64,000 nt of DNA. It comes from Amaurobius ferox (lineage: Eukaryota; Arthropoda; Arachnida; Araneae; Amaurobiidae). Below the pieces are notes generated by a model. The model did not search any database, was not told where the DNA came from, and saw nothing but the letters and a program-made list of their open reading frames with translations. The position numbers and the translations under genes are program-made. Below, one piece after another: positions 51,003 through 63,665 of this stretch. How positions within the stretch are numbered: position 1 is the first letter of the stretch; the number at the start of each line of letters is the position of its first letter. Where the stretch lies: the NCBI GenBank assembly GCA_951213105.1, contig OX578133.1, forward strand, positions 143,078,851-143,142,850, read 5' to 3'.

Positions 51003-51122
51003 ACTGCTACTGGATCTACATTAGTAAAAATGAATGGCGTAGCATAACGATTTGCCAGCATAACTCACCTAGTGGAACCTGTATAAATCTATAAGCAGAA
51101 CTGCAACCATATATAGGGTGTA

Positions 51123-52426
51123 TCAAACAGATTGATATTTATAACTGATTTTATAGATAAATTTATTTAAGTCAAGAAATAAACCTTTACATATTAATTT
51201 ATGTTTAAATTTAGTAGGTATACGGTACTTAGTACCCAGTAACATCAGTGATCTCAGTGCATCATAATTAATAATATTTAGATTTCCCGTTATAACATGC
51301 CCATGGTGTTTATCTACGAAGTCTTTGTATTTTTCTAAGTGACAGTGGCAATATGACTCTTTATCCAATTCATAGTTTTGATTAATATCTATTGATTTGG
51401 CAATTTGATTATAATTGAAAATATAACGTCCTAGCGGTTTATCATATTTATAAGCAATTTTCGGATTTACATGTTTGACTGGAAAGTAATTGGAAACCGA
51501 TTTTAAAAAATTATTTATCTTCAGATTATTTAAGACAGAATTAGTGAAATTCAAGGTACAATATTCGTTTATTTTAGTATTTTGTTTTGATTCGTCATTA
51601 AAGTTTAAGTCTGTGACATATAAATAACCATTAAGATTTTTACTTCTGGTAATGAGCAAATGATAGAATAAATGTTTAAAATGAATGTTATCAAATGCAG
51701 TACTTAGAAAAAGGTTATATACCATATTTAATTGCTGTTTATTAATTGCGAAAATCCAGTTTTTACATTGTTTCCAATCAAAAGTAATTTTAAAATTTGC
51801 ATGTTGCTGAATGATGGCATTTTTTAGTTCAGATAATGAGGGCAATTTTTTATTATATTTACTTGCTCTTTTAGTTCTTTTTGATTTACTTTTATGATTG
51901 TTGAAGGAATTATAAACATTATGGTCTTCATTAGGATAATTAAAGGACTTTTTAACTATATTATGATGATTAAATATTTGATTGAGTCCATATGGAAAAA
52001 TAGATTTGTGTGCACAAATGAAATCATTTTCAAGAAACAATCTGTCATAGTAATTTTTTTGAATACACAGAATACTAATTTCAGTGTTGTCGAATCCATG
52101 TTTAGAAAAATGTTCGTATTCAAATTTTAATTCATTAAGGGTAGTTGCATTATTTGAATTTTTTTTTTTTTGTGATTCCTGTGGACGTTAATTCGGAGGT
52201 GCAGAGGGTTTCTGGTTTGACCTATATGTGACATATTACATTTTTTACATTCAATTTGGTAGATACAATTATATGTTTTACAGAAGACAAGATTATTGCT
52301 ACAATTGATCTGATTACTATTAGCAAACGGACAAGTTTTACATCTATTAGAATTACAAGATTTAAATTTAAGTGTGTTATTTAGTGATGCATGGCTGTAC
52401 GATTGAAAGTTATATGAAGTGAACAA
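51123..52426 (-). pseudogene. GIY-YIG endonuclease gene of Penelope-like type with long C-terminal extension, one frameshift
   Basis: Reading right to left, 52426-52127 encodes a cysteine cluster (CNSNRCKTCPFANS, INC) and a GIY-YIG-like core (CIYQIECKKCNMSHIGQTRN, then LHLRINVHR). This cysteine-plus-GIY layout is typical of Penelope-like retroelement endonucleases. A one-base slip in the A-run near 52160 breaks the frame. The next frame continues (ELKFEYEHFSKHGFDN) into a 305-codon open stretch (52040-51123) starting near IFPYGLNQIF. The YIG tyrosine reads as histidine (HIG). No reverse transcriptase lies upstream on this strand. The function of the ~290-residue basic, Asn/Lys-rich extension is unknown. 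Confidence 0.6.
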
Positions 52427-52721
52427 AAAATTTGAGATAGTGACTAGAATTCCTAATTTTATTGTTTTTTTAGTTTATTGTAGAAGTCAAAAATCCAATT
52501 GGGTGGAATTTCCTGCTTTGAATATTCCAGAATATAAATCAACCATTTTCTCAATGATATCTGTGTATCTGTCAGAGAGTATGCTACTACGATATCTACT
52601 CAATAGTTTGAATTGAATATAATTTAGTACGATTTTTTCAAATGATGGACATAAGTGGTCTATCGATTTACAGATTAGACGAATTAAGTTAAAAAAATGA
52701 AACGAACATATCAGGCAAACA
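52427..52721. other. Non-coding spacer with a scrap shared with 13130-13190
   Basis: AACCATTTTCTCAATGATAT here resembles ACCACCATTTTTTCGATGAT at about 13160, so a piece of an R1-type repeat is likely present. Confidence 0.35.
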
Positions 52722-52775
52722 CAGTGGCCATCTCTGGATATAAATCTTGTTGAGAATAATTTGGATCCACTAAGG

Positions 52776-55393
52776 CAGGGGTCGGGAACCTTTCGGAAAC
52801 GAAGAGCAATTTCAACAAAAAACGCACGAAGAATAAAATTTAGGGAGACGCAATTTTAATTCGATTTATTTTTTAATTATTTTAGTATTTGCAAACACAT
52901 ATTATACTGATGAAACTTTTAAAAAAATGCTCATGTTTATTTACTATAGTTATTGTTTTTGTGCGTGTAATAAATAATACGACATTTTTTTGTAAATTTT
53001 TATTTTATGCATGTAAATGTAAATACAACAAAGCATTGCAAAAATAATACTACAAATATTTATTTCAATATTCAGTTCACATTCAATTCGATTTTTGGAC
53101 TTGGATTTTCTCTGACAATTTAGTTAAATTTGGAGTGTTCATGCATTTTAGAAAGAGTTCCACTTTTAAATTTGCATCCGTTAGTTGGCTTCTATGTTTG
53201 CTTTTAATGTAGTTCATCGTAGAGAAAAATTGTTCACAATTGTATGTGAACCCAAATAAGGTCAAAATCCCTAAAGCTAATCCCCTATCATTTGAATAAT
53301 TAGTTGGAAAGGAGTTCCAGCATTTAAATATAATGTCTTGTGGTGTTTCCTCCATAGTTTCTCATTTTTTCAACTTGTGCTACCATTTTCTGAAGTTTTT
53401 GCACTTAGATACTTTTATACTGAATTTCCAGAATCTCCATTTGTAGATCTGCAATAGATATTCTAGGAAAAGTTTTGACGTCTATTAATTTTAATTCATA
53501 CTTCAGCGGATGTAATATAAATTGCATCATCTCCTGATGTTTTCTAAAATCCTGAAATATAAATGAAACTAAAATAAAATTAATCATTTTAGCGGATATT
53601 TTGCGACCAATTTTTTCTTGATTTAAACTCAACCTATAATTTCTTTGATTTTCAAAATATACAAATCCAACTTTGGTAATGTCTTTTAGAATCACTCTTA
53701 ATTTCTGCTCAAATGTAATGACTTCTTCTAATAATATTGTAACGCTGTATTTTTTTTCCCTTGTAACTTTAGATTCAACTTATTAAAATATTCGGTCATA
53801 TCAACCAAAAAAACAAAAATTCTGAATCCATTCGGGATAGGTAAGAAGTTGTAAATGTTCTGTGTTGTAATTTTTTGAAGTTAAAAAGTTATTACTTCCT
53901 TCAAACACTTGAAAAACCTTTTTAATGTTTTTCCCCTTGATGGCCATCTTACAGGCGTAAATGCAACCAAAGCTGTATACTGACTATATACTCCTTCTAG
54001 CAATGCATCAAAAAGTCTGTGATTCAACGATGAAAATAATCATTGATACAACAACGTCCATCACCTTTTTCAGCTGAGGTAATTACCCTAAAGCTTTTGC
54101 AACTAAAGCTTCTTGATGCAACATACAATGAAATGAAATAATTTCATAAAAAATATGAGTGGAAAATAATTTAACAAACCCCTTGTTTTTTGCAATCATG
54201 GCAGGCGCGCGGTCGCAATGCATAATACTATATTATCAATATTTATATTTATATTCTGTAAACATGTTAGGAGTTTGTCTGAAATATCTTTACCTGTAGT
54301 ATGTTTTTCAAGTGACAAAACACCAAGGAGTTCCTCTTGAATACCGGAAGATGCGATATATCTAACCATAAAACATCATTGGGCTATATCAAAAATATCA
54401 GTTGATTCATCAACAGCAATTGATATAAATTCCAGCAGAATTAATATCCACAATTAGCATATCTGATACTTCCTCAGAAACAGTTAGGATTCGTTTCTTT
54501 ACAGTTCTAGCTGAGAGGGGTAAATCTTTTATTTTCTTACATGTATCATCCTTATATTCATATTTTTAAACAGAACTTGAGAGACATTGCACATGCAATT
54601 TTTTAGAAATTCGCCATCATTAAAAGATTTTCACGCTTTTGCTATTTCCAGGGATAACAAAAAACTTGCTTCATTGGTACTTGACGAAGATTTCTTCAAA
54701 GATGACAAACTTTTTTGCTGAAGTTTCTTTTTTTTTTTAATTCTTTAACAGCTTTTCTTCTATTATCACCATCAGGATACTTTTCACTAAAATCTAAATG
54801 TTTTCCGCGGAAATGTCGTTCTATATTACTTGATTTATTATTTTGAAATCGCAAGTGGCAAATTAAACATCGAGGACTTCCATTTACTTCTATAAAAACA
54901 AATTTCTCTGTCCACATTTTATTGAAGCCCCCGTTTTCTTCAAATAATATTCTTTTTTTTTAACTCATTGTTTTATAAGTGTATCACGAATTTGAAGTAC
55001 TTAAATTCTACTGTGGTGTACTATGAAGTACTTAAATTAAATTGTGCATAACATATTCTGTCACTATATTGGCACACACTCGTATTCAAAGCACAATCTC
55101 AACTGACAATTCTGGTGCGAGTACGGTTCGTATAAAAGCAGCGTACCACGAGTATCTATCTATCTCTCTTGCACTTGCTATACCGATGCGTTGTCTTCTT
55201 GTGTCTTAACGCGCATGCGCTAAGACTGTGATAGTGTCCCGAACATTACACTGCTAGCGACGTCTTCTATACATACCTACATTTTACTTTATAGACGCAT
55301 TATAGTTTTTTTCGGGGGGGGGGGGGGTCGGTTGTGTGGTGGCCCCAGTTGAGTTTTATTAAACATTTAAGAGCGGCGGGTTCCCGACCCCTG
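52776..55393 (-). mobile_element. hAT (Charlie/ZBED-type) DNA transposon, decayed
   Basis: Ends CAGGGGTCGGGAACC (52776-52790) and its inverse GGTTCCCGACCCCTG (55379-55393). Flanked by 8-bp duplications CACTAAGG (52768-52775) and CAATAAGG (55394-55401), one mismatch. The interior carries a broken hAT transposase on the minus strand. A G-run lies near 55315-55327. Confidence 0.88.
53083..54967 (-). pseudogene. hAT transposase, GTF2IRD2/ZBED5-like, disrupted
   Basis: Reading right to left: an N-terminal BED-like zinc finger at 54917-54696 (KFVFIEVNGSPRCLICHLRF, then HFRGKH); a middle remnant at 53695-53405 with DVKTFPRISIADLQMEI; and the C-terminal dimerisation block at 53355-53083 (FNCEQFFSTMN-like CEQFFSTMNYIKSKHRSQLT). 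Several frameshifts and stops separate them, so no full-length protein is made. Total span fits the usual ~600-residue transposase. Confidence 0.82.
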
Positions 55394-55578
55394 CAATAAG
55401 GAGACTAATTGCATCCCGTTACCTACCACGTGTGACCAGGCCGTTACTGAAAACAACCTTACTTCAAAAGGTCGTTTTGTTCAACGTCTTAGAAAGCCTG
55501 AAAACTCTTTTTAGGATTTGTGTGCCTGCAAGAGGTGGCCACATCCCTTATCAATGCTCATATACTACGTTGTTTTAG

Positions 55579-56239
55579 GTTTTCCCTAAGAAATACAAAA
55601 ATCCCTTTTTAGCATATTTTTATAAAAATGCATAAGTCCTGAATATATTTTCTTATCATTGTTCATTTTGCTGTTGTACTTGCATTACTTTAGTACACGC
55701 ACATATCAAGTTTTATTTCATTCCAAATTTGCTTTTGTGAAATATTCACACATATAACGAACGCTTAACGTTTGGACGTGGTACATTTATTACATAAAAT
55801 TCCTCAAATGTCGTATTTCTTTTATTTTTGTCTGTTTTCCAAGGGTGCGTCGATATATTATGTTGCGTAGTAAAGGAAAACATAGAGTTTTCATAATCAT
55901 ATTACCACCTTAGATGCAGCTTTTATATATTAATTCCATAAAGACGTAAGTCAGTGTCAGTGATGGATTTCTATACCATCTAAAGCAAACATTCCGGCTT
56001 TAGTTAATAAGGCATAGCAAACATTAGATATGTTTAACTTGGCACTATCGCTTAATTCAAAATTTGCTTCGGTTTTATTTTGGTTTTTTACCCTTCCATG
56101 AACTATTTCTTGTTCTTACGTGCTTCTATTATAAATTTTCAACTTTGCGAGAAAACTGAATTTTAAGAATCTATTTATTGGTGGCAATCAAATGTGACAT
56201 TTACGATTTTACTAAAAATATGTTTAGAATTATCTTTTT
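55579..56239. other. Non-coding AT-rich DNA
   Basis: No gene supported. Confidence 0.4.
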
Positions 56240-56830
56240 CTCAGGATCTACTATAAATAGAGCTTAGAGGGTTACTGATATAGATTCAGTATAAAATTCG
56301 CGAGAAGGTAGGAGAGCTTACTAAAGATTTACTAAAGGCTCACTAAAGACCCTTTTCGGTTCTTTTTCCTATTCCCAGTTCAAATATTTTCATTTGCCTT
56401 TAAACGTTTATTTTTCAAGATTGGTTATAACTGGAACTCATAAAATAACTGATATAGATTCAAAATCAAATACTAGAGGAGGTAGGGCAGTTCACTGAAA
56501 ATGCGCACTTCTAGCTCCTTTTCCACCTCCGGTTCAATAACTTTCCTTGAACCATATTCTTTAGGATCACCTCTAGATTGAGCTTAGACGATAACAGATA
56601 AAGATTCAGCATCAAATTCCAGCAGACGTAAAAAAGTTCTCTAAGAATTTACACTTCCAGTTTTTTTCCATTTTCAGTTCAAAATTTTTCCTTAAAACAT
56701 CTATTTCTCAAGAGGAGCTAAAGATGTAACAGAGGTTATAATTGATATGGATTTAGAATAAAATTCTAGAGACTGCATGGTATTTTACTAAGATTTTCCC
56801 TTCCGGTTATTACACGCCTCTAAATGGCAA
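56240..56830 (-). repeat. Tandem repeat family T1, inverted array
   Basis: CTATAAATAGAGCTTAGA, ATATAGATTCAGTATAAAAT and CACTTCCGGTT-like blocks are the reverse complement of the units at 7260-7960; about four units. Confidence 0.65.
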
Positions 56831-59234
56831 TAGTCCATTGCTGGTATATTTTTGCGAAATTCAGTTATAGACTCAAATGGTGCTTTGACAGTGCAGTTGT
56901 TTTTTCATCCTTTTTGTTATCAGACTTCATTCGGTTAAGTATAATATCTGATCTGTTGACACAGTAATATCGACTCCTAAGTTCTGCCGCAGAAGCTTTT
57001 TACAATTCACGGATGAAGCTGCCATTCCACTTTCACAACACATCGCATTTATTAATTTCAGTCATGTTCAGACCACTTCTTTGCTTCCTGTGATTTGGGA
57101 GATAGAAAATGTTTAATCTAGATGCCATGGATTTTCCAACTCTAACTTTCCCAGCAATTTTTTCAAAGCTTAAACTGTGTTTCAGAAGTGTTAATATAAG
57201 TTTAGTTTTTCCTCCGTTATGACCTCATAGTGTTAAACTTGCTTCTAAAAATTCGCAAAAGATCCAGTTTCTTTGCAGTTTCCTTCAAAAACACCACCAT
57301 TAATATATAAGTGAACATTTGCTTTATTTGAAACTTTCGATTGTCAGCGTCAAAATCTTTTCAATATTTCCATTCTAATTATGTAATTTGCTTATTTATC
57401 GTTTATGTAATTATAATTGAAGTCGAATATATTGCAAACAATATATTTATAATTAACCGATTTGTATGTGACGCTTTATCAGTTCTACCGCTTAGTTAAC
57501 GAGTTTTTTTTTTGTTTTTAATTTTCAAAAAAAAAAAGGGGGGGGGGAGGATTTGGGAGTCACTGTATTTTCAAGACAAGATAAACATCCACCCCGAAAA
57601 GATTTGATCCCACATTCCACCGGATTCATGAGATATAAACCAAGTGCCGTACCTACCGGGTAGTAGTTCCATTTAAATATACGATGCTGCATGAAGCGCA
57701 TAGAGTTGAGATGAATGTTCTGTACAAAAAAACAGGAAGCCCTGGAAATACATATGGGTTCTCAAATGCAGGGATATATAACAAAAGCCCAATCTGCATC
57801 GACAAACACCATCTTTTATTGTGTGCTTGTGCATTTGAAAATGGTGTATGTCCACAATAGTCAACAGGCTTTCAACTTTCGTTGTAGAGCCTCCTTATCC
57901 ATATGTTGACAGAAATGGGTTCGGTACTCATCTAAGACTGTTTTACGTGGTGCATTTGCTAGGTTTTCACAATTTTCTTAACAAGTAATATAAATTTTCT
58001 CTTAGAAAGACCTTCTGGAAGCGGATCTTTTTAAGCACAAGGGAAACCGAAAACTTACTCCGGTAAAATTGATCAGAAAATATCCTTTTAACCTCTTTAA
58101 TATTTTAAATATTTTAAATCGTAGTACCGCACTCCCACGGCCGATAACATTCTCCATGGAGCAGAATCGTTGCTCATGAAGTGGATTTTATGTCCTCTCC
58201 TGCATAAATTAGCAGATATCTGCAAGAAAATTTAAAATAGCGTTTTCGTATTTTAAAAAAGTATTTCATGCACTTTAAATAGTATTTTCTTATTCTATAG
58301 TATCCAAAATGTTTAAATAAATGGATAACTCTTTAGTTTTCGGTTCCATTAATTTTCTAACAGAATTTAGGAAAATATCAGTGTGTGTGTGTCAGCGAAG
58401 GGTGTAGCTGGAAATGTAACTGCCGTATGGGCATGGGATTTGATACAAAGGTACTTCAGATCCCTAATAGGTGGATCTTGACGTTATTTTTTTTAATTTC
58501 GAATTAGCGTTTAGTTATTTTTTGTTTCAGACCAATTTACAACGATTTTGGGTGATATTCACATAAATTAATTCCTTAGCGACCTAAAACATTATCGCAG
58601 AGTTTTCGCCTTGACACCATCGGAAAGACCGAAAAATTATTTTTCAAACAAACATTGAATGGAATCCATACAATTAATAAATTAATTTTCGTGAATTTAA
58701 AAATAAATTGTTTTCGTGCTCTTTAAATCTCCCCATTTTTTATATTACGATATAAAAAAATTAACGTGATATCCAACATTTAAAAGTTAACAGCAACTCC
58801 TAAATATATCACTCCAGTAAAAATAATTTCATTAACCCATCCGTTGTTTAATTATAAATTTTTCAATAGAGCGATCTCTTAGAATGTTTTAATCAACGGA
58901 GCGTTTTCCTATTTCCGAGCGTACTCTTTCCGGAGCTTTCCGGAGCACTGGGGAATTGAGTTGTCCGTTCGCACATGCCCATAATGCGTGTGTACGTACT
59001 GATGTGTGGTCGAGATTTGGAGATTATATTTGTAGCCTGGCAATGATTTTAGTTCAATCAGAAAATTTGGAAATTGAGTATGGTATTATCTCTATCATTT
59101 GTAACGGGGGAATCATTTTAGTTCAAAACAGATGTTTTAGAAATTGAGTATGACGTAATCTGTATAATTGAATTGTAGGCACTTGCTTTTAGGAAATATA
59201 AAATTTACGTTGTTTGCAGATAATATGACCAATA
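56831..59234. other. Non-coding DNA; possible decayed SINE at 57575-57665
   Basis: Near 57575-57665 the minus strand has CCGGTAGGTACGGCAC and GTGGGATCAAATC, weakly like tRNA boxes, next to an A-run/G-run at 57530-57550. Otherwise no gene supported. Confidence 0.25.
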
Positions 59235-60093
59235 CAGGGTGTCCCAAAAAGATTGAAACGCGCTTTAGTTCTTTACCTATTGGAGATAAGTTGGCAATGT
59301 AAATTGCAAAAATGTTGAAAGTAAGGTAGGAAATAAGACTACGTTAATGAAATAGTCCTCTCATTAATTTTCAAAAATTTACACTTTTTAATTTTTATAC
59401 GACTCCTTTAGACAAATTTGGTCAATAAGAAAATTTTTATTTTTAATTCAACAAGATCATTAAAAAAACCGCATATCTGTATCTTTAAAATCAACTGAAT
59501 TATGATAAAGGAAAAAATCTGACTTATGCCACTTTTCCGTACCATGTGAAAGTCTGTTTCATCAGTGAAAATAGAGATCATAAACGAATTGACGGAAATT
59601 GTTTAGATCAAAAATACGTTTATGTGTCAAATTTTTTTATCACAAATGCATCTAAATAAAGCATTACACAGACATAGATCATATAAAGCAGTGGTACTCA
59701 CTACGAGGTTGGGTATCCTATGTATTATCATCCAGTGTTTTTTTTTGTGTGATTAGTCACAAATTTACATTTCTAATATGATATATGGTCCCCATTCACA
59801 ATGTTCAATTTCCAATTAAATATAACTCACTCAATTTTAAAGATACAGATATGCGGTTTTTTTTTATTGATCTTGTTGCATTAAAAATAAAAATTTTCTG
59901 AGTGACCGAATTTATCTAAGGGGGCCGTATAAAAATTAAAAAAGCCTAACTTTTTGAAAATTAACGGGAGAACTATTTTATTAACATAGTCTTATTTCCT
60001 ACCTTACTTTCAACATTTTTGCAATTAACATTGCTCACTTATCTCCAACGGGTAAAGAATTAAAGCACGTTTCAATCTTTTTGGGACACCCTG
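59235..60093. mobile_element. Long-TIR MITE (foldback), TA target
   Basis: CAGGGTGTCCCAAAAAGATT at the left end and its inverse at the right. Inverted similarity extends about 270 bp inward on each side (through CCGCATATCTGTATCTTTAA), leaving a ~300-bp unpaired centre. TA flanks both ends (59233-59234, 60094-60095). No ORF. Fits a Tc1/mariner-superfamily non-autonomous element. Confidence 0.85.
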
Positions 60094-60179
60094 TATATAC
60101 TAAATTGGTCTAATTGAGCCGAAACTGTTGAAATTAAGATTTCAACAGATATAACAATGTTCAACCTGGTTCCGCCATC

Positions 60180-60700
60180 TCTATGTATATTCTATATTGG
60201 GGAAGAGTAACAATTTCGACCCCATTTCGTTTTCTTTATATTTGCTTTATAGTCAAGTGGAAAATGACAATTTTCGACACCATTCCGTTTTCTCTATATG
60301 TACTTTATATTGAAGTGGAGAATGACAATTTTCGACTCCATTCCGCTTCTCTATGTATATTTTCTATATTGAGGGAAGAGTAACACTTTTCGACCCCATT
60401 CAGCTTTCTCTCTATATATGCTTTGTATTCAAATGGGGGTGGAGAGTAACAATTTCGACCCTATTGCATTTTTTTTTATATATGTGCTTTATATTGTAGG
60501 GAAAAGTAACAATTTTCGACATCATTCCGCTTCTCTATAGTATATGTTCTATATTGGGGAGAGTAAAAATTTCGACCTCATTTCTTTTTCTTTATAGTAT
60601 ATGCACTATATTGGGGGGGGGGGAAGGAACTAATTTCCACCGTATTCTGCTTTCTCTCTACATATATTCTATTCTATAACAATTGTCGACTTCATTCCAC

Positions 60701-60753
<53 letters not shown>

Positions 60754-61140
60754 TATATATATATATATATATATATTCTATATTCTATATTGGGAGGAGA
60801 GTCTCAATTTTCGACCCCATTCCGCTTTCTCTCTCTATATGTTCTCTATTGGAGGGGGAGTAACGATTTCGACCCCATTTCGTTTTCTCTATATGTGCTC
60901 TATATTTGAGTGAAGAGAATTAATTTTCGACCCCATTCCGATCATTTATATATGTTCTGTATTGGAGGAGAGAGTAATAATTGTCGACTCAATTTCGCTT
61001 CCTTTATATATGTTCCATATTAGAGGGAAAGTAGCAATCCTGTACCTCCATTCCTCTTCTCTATATACGTTCTATATTGAGGGAAGAGTGACAGTATTCG
61101 ACCCCAATTCAATACTTTTTGCATATATATACTATGTATT
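60180..61140 (+). repeat. ~60-bp minisatellite with internal (TA)n
   Basis: About fifteen diverged units of TTTCGACCCCATTCCGCTTT, CTCTATATATGTTCTATATT and GGGGGAAGAGTAACAA. A (TA)n of ~70 bp at 60701-60775 expands one unit, and a G-run lies at 60611-60621. Confidence 0.85.
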
Positions 61141-63057
61141 GTAAGAAAATGTAAAATATTCGAAATATTCTTGTACTTCATTGTATTAAAGATATTTGAA
61201 GTAGAACAATAGTTGATAGAATGAAATTAGAACAATGATTGATAGCAAACATTCGCATATACATTCATGCTCCAGACACTGAAATAAACAGATTTAATTT
61301 TGATTAGAATTAATATATGATTTTAATTTTCGCCGACGAACAGATATTATTTGCTATCCAGGGTATACTACTATTTGAAAGAATGACAAAGGTAAAGTAT
61401 CAATATTCTTAAATGTTAGCATACGTAATTTTGAATTATTAACATAGAAATTATTTTTAATGATCTAGACATATAGCTAATGATTTTTCTATAGCACTAT
61501 ATTTCTCTGAGTTATTACATGGCCACTAATTTGTTTCTCTCTGTCTTATTATTTTTATCAACCCTATTTTAAGCTCATTTTTCGGTATTTCAATACTATT
61601 TCTCGTTGTGCTTCTCTTCGTTTTACTATAGGCGGCACCACCGTAACTGTAATTAGGCATTTTTATGGCACATTTCTCATTTGGTGGTCAATTCTTAGTT
61701 TGTTCGCACTGAAGAAGAAAATTACACCGTTTCCGATGTCGTAATTATTTACATTGCAATTTTGTATTTTTTTACTAGTATTTCACAAAATCACCATCTG
61801 TATTTATATCGTTTTTCTAAAATGTAATTGTGCATTCAACTGTGTATTGATCATTCGGTTTGTCTAACGAAACTAGGTCAAAAACTTAATATATGCTAAA
61901 AGTTTTAGAACTTTCGAATGCAAAAATACCAATATATTTAGCAACTTCCGCCTTCTAAATGCCATTGATTCCGTACAAATACTGCTGGACTTTGACAGAC
62001 TCATTTAATTTTTATTATCGAAATTTAAATTCATCTTATGAATAAATAAAAAACGCCACGTGAAAAGGAAACAAATAAAACTTTCTAAATAAATTCAACA
62101 GAGACACATAAAATTCAGCGTATCTGGATGGAAATAAACAGCATAAACATAATGGGAAATTATAAGGTTTCAGAACTGTATGAAACAGTATTTTATTGTT
62201 ATGCAGATGTTTGTGTATTTCCTCGCTGATATTAAATGAAACTAAAAAATATTCGACTATTTTCAAAGGATGCCGGAATTTATTACGACAATATTCAAAT
62301 GTAGAATCATTCAGCGCTGAATTTGATTACTGGTGATAAGAAAGCTCCTAAGAGAAAAGTTGGAAAATTCAATGATAAATATGATAATTTTGTAATAGCT
62401 TAAATAGGGTAATTCCAAATTGATCATCACTGACACGAAATCCGATTTTAAACGTATACATGTTATAATTTTCTTACAACAGAAGAAGGTACTTCATAAA
62501 TGACCACCTTTATCAAGTACCTTCTAGTCGCCTATTGACGGGTGTAATTTCCGTAAATAATGATCCTACGCTTGGGCGTATGCAGGATTTTTTCCAAGGG
62601 GGAAGGGGGGATGCTAAAATTGATTGGATTTTAAATTTGGAGATTACTATCACCCTTTCATTTTTTGAGTTTTGAAATTAAAAAATAGCTTATATTAGTC
62701 TGTAACTCTTTATACTCTAAATCGAACCTATTATTTTACCAACCATAGAAATTGGCATGCAATTATAGATTTAGAGGTCCAAAACAGAAAACTGATAAAA
62801 ATTCGAAACATTTCAATTTCGCGGGAGGGAGGGGGGAGGTAAAAATCGGTCAAAAATAAAACATATATAAACAATACATTAGCATATCAAAGAAAGAGCA
62901 TATGAAACATGGAGATAAATAGCAAATGTTACTATTTAGGCGGCACTGCAGAGGGAAGGGGAGGGGAGTTTGTAAAAACTTAAAATGTTCGTATTTTCTT
63001 AGATTTGGGAGAAGTAATGAACGACACTTCTGACACAGTCCATACCGTTGAAAGTAT
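61141..63057. other. Non-coding DNA with one palindrome
   Basis: An 11-bp inverted repeat AGAAGGTACTT/AAGTACCTTCT lies at 62484-62494 and 62515-62525. Several purine-rich runs (GGGGGAAGGGGGG) lie at 62596-62960. No gene supported. Confidence 0.4.
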
Positions 63058-63357
63058 TGTTGGAAAATAATTTTCCTTCAACTAACTGTAACTTAACCTT
63101 AAGGTGAAGCTGTAACTGTGGACCGTGACGGGAGAAAGGGTGAGTATAAAAGAGGATGAAGTGGATGGTTACGAGAGAGAGGGGACACAGACTGAGACGG
63201 GAAAAGGATGAAAGCATTATGGTTGTGGATATGTGCTACGTATTGTCGCAGGACGTGAATTATAATTTATTATGTAACCTAAGATAGGTATTTAAGTTTG
63301 TTAATAAATATTTATGTTATCAAAGATGGCTCTTCATATCACCCAAGAAACGCTACA
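63058..63357 (+). mobile_element. Copia-type LTR (5' LTR of an element running off the window)
   Basis: Begins TGTTGGAAAATAATT (Drosophila copia LTRs begin TGTTGGAA) and ends CTACA just before the primer-binding site. TATAAAA at 63145-63151 is the promoter and AATAAA at 63303-63308 the poly(A) signal. The partner LTR and target duplication are outside the window. Confidence 0.8.
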
Positions 63358-63359
63358 AA

Positions 63360-63373
63360 GGTTATGGGCCCAG
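63360..63373 (+). promoter_or_regulatory. Copia primer-binding site
   Basis: GGTTATGGGCCCAG, two bases after the LTR, matches the copia site that pairs with an internal part of initiator methionine tRNA. Confidence 0.85.
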
Positions 63374-63425
63374 TCTCTACACTAAATTAAAAGTGCGTAG
63401 TAAGAAAGAGCGCTACTGTGCAAAA

Positions 63426-63665
63426 ATGGCGGAGCAAGCAATTCCTAGATTTGACGGGAAAAACTTCAATAGTTGGAAGTACCGTATTAAAAGTATATTG
63501 GAGGGAAAAGGATTAGGCTTGTGTTATATTGTAATTTTCAATTCCCAATATAACATTGCTATTTTGAAAGTGGAAGTGGATCTAAGAAGATGGTCCCTCA
63601 TACAGCGAGACAATTCATATAACGTTCCCTTAGACACAGCTGGACCGGACGTAGTTCGAGAATGA
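63426..63665 (+). pseudogene. gag: Copia gag, N-terminal fragment
   Basis: ATG at 63426 starts MAEQAIPRFDGKNFNSWKYR, then IKSILEGKGLG, the conserved start of copia/Ty1 Gag (FDG.N...WK.R...LE..GL). After about residue 32 the similarity stops: the sequence becomes a hydrophobic run (CYIVIFNSQYNIAILKV) followed by unrelated residues, and the frame ends after 79 aa. This suggests a deletion or insertion just inside gag, so the copy is probably defective. The rest of the element lies beyond 64000 or has been replaced. Confidence 0.75.

Larger units (their letters stand above)
52722..55578 (+). pseudogene. Tc1-like transposase C-terminal relic split by a hAT insertion
   Basis: Left part 52722-52775 reads QWPSLDINLVENNLDPL, the Tc1 motif around SPDLNPIENLW. 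Removing the hAT element and one target copy continues RRLIASRYLPR, and about 55490-55578 reads ESLKTLFRICVPARGGHIPY then QC, the usual Tc1 C-terminus (GGHTPY). The transposase is otherwise truncated and frameshifted. The interruption dates the Tc1 copy as older than the hAT insertion. Confidence 0.7.
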
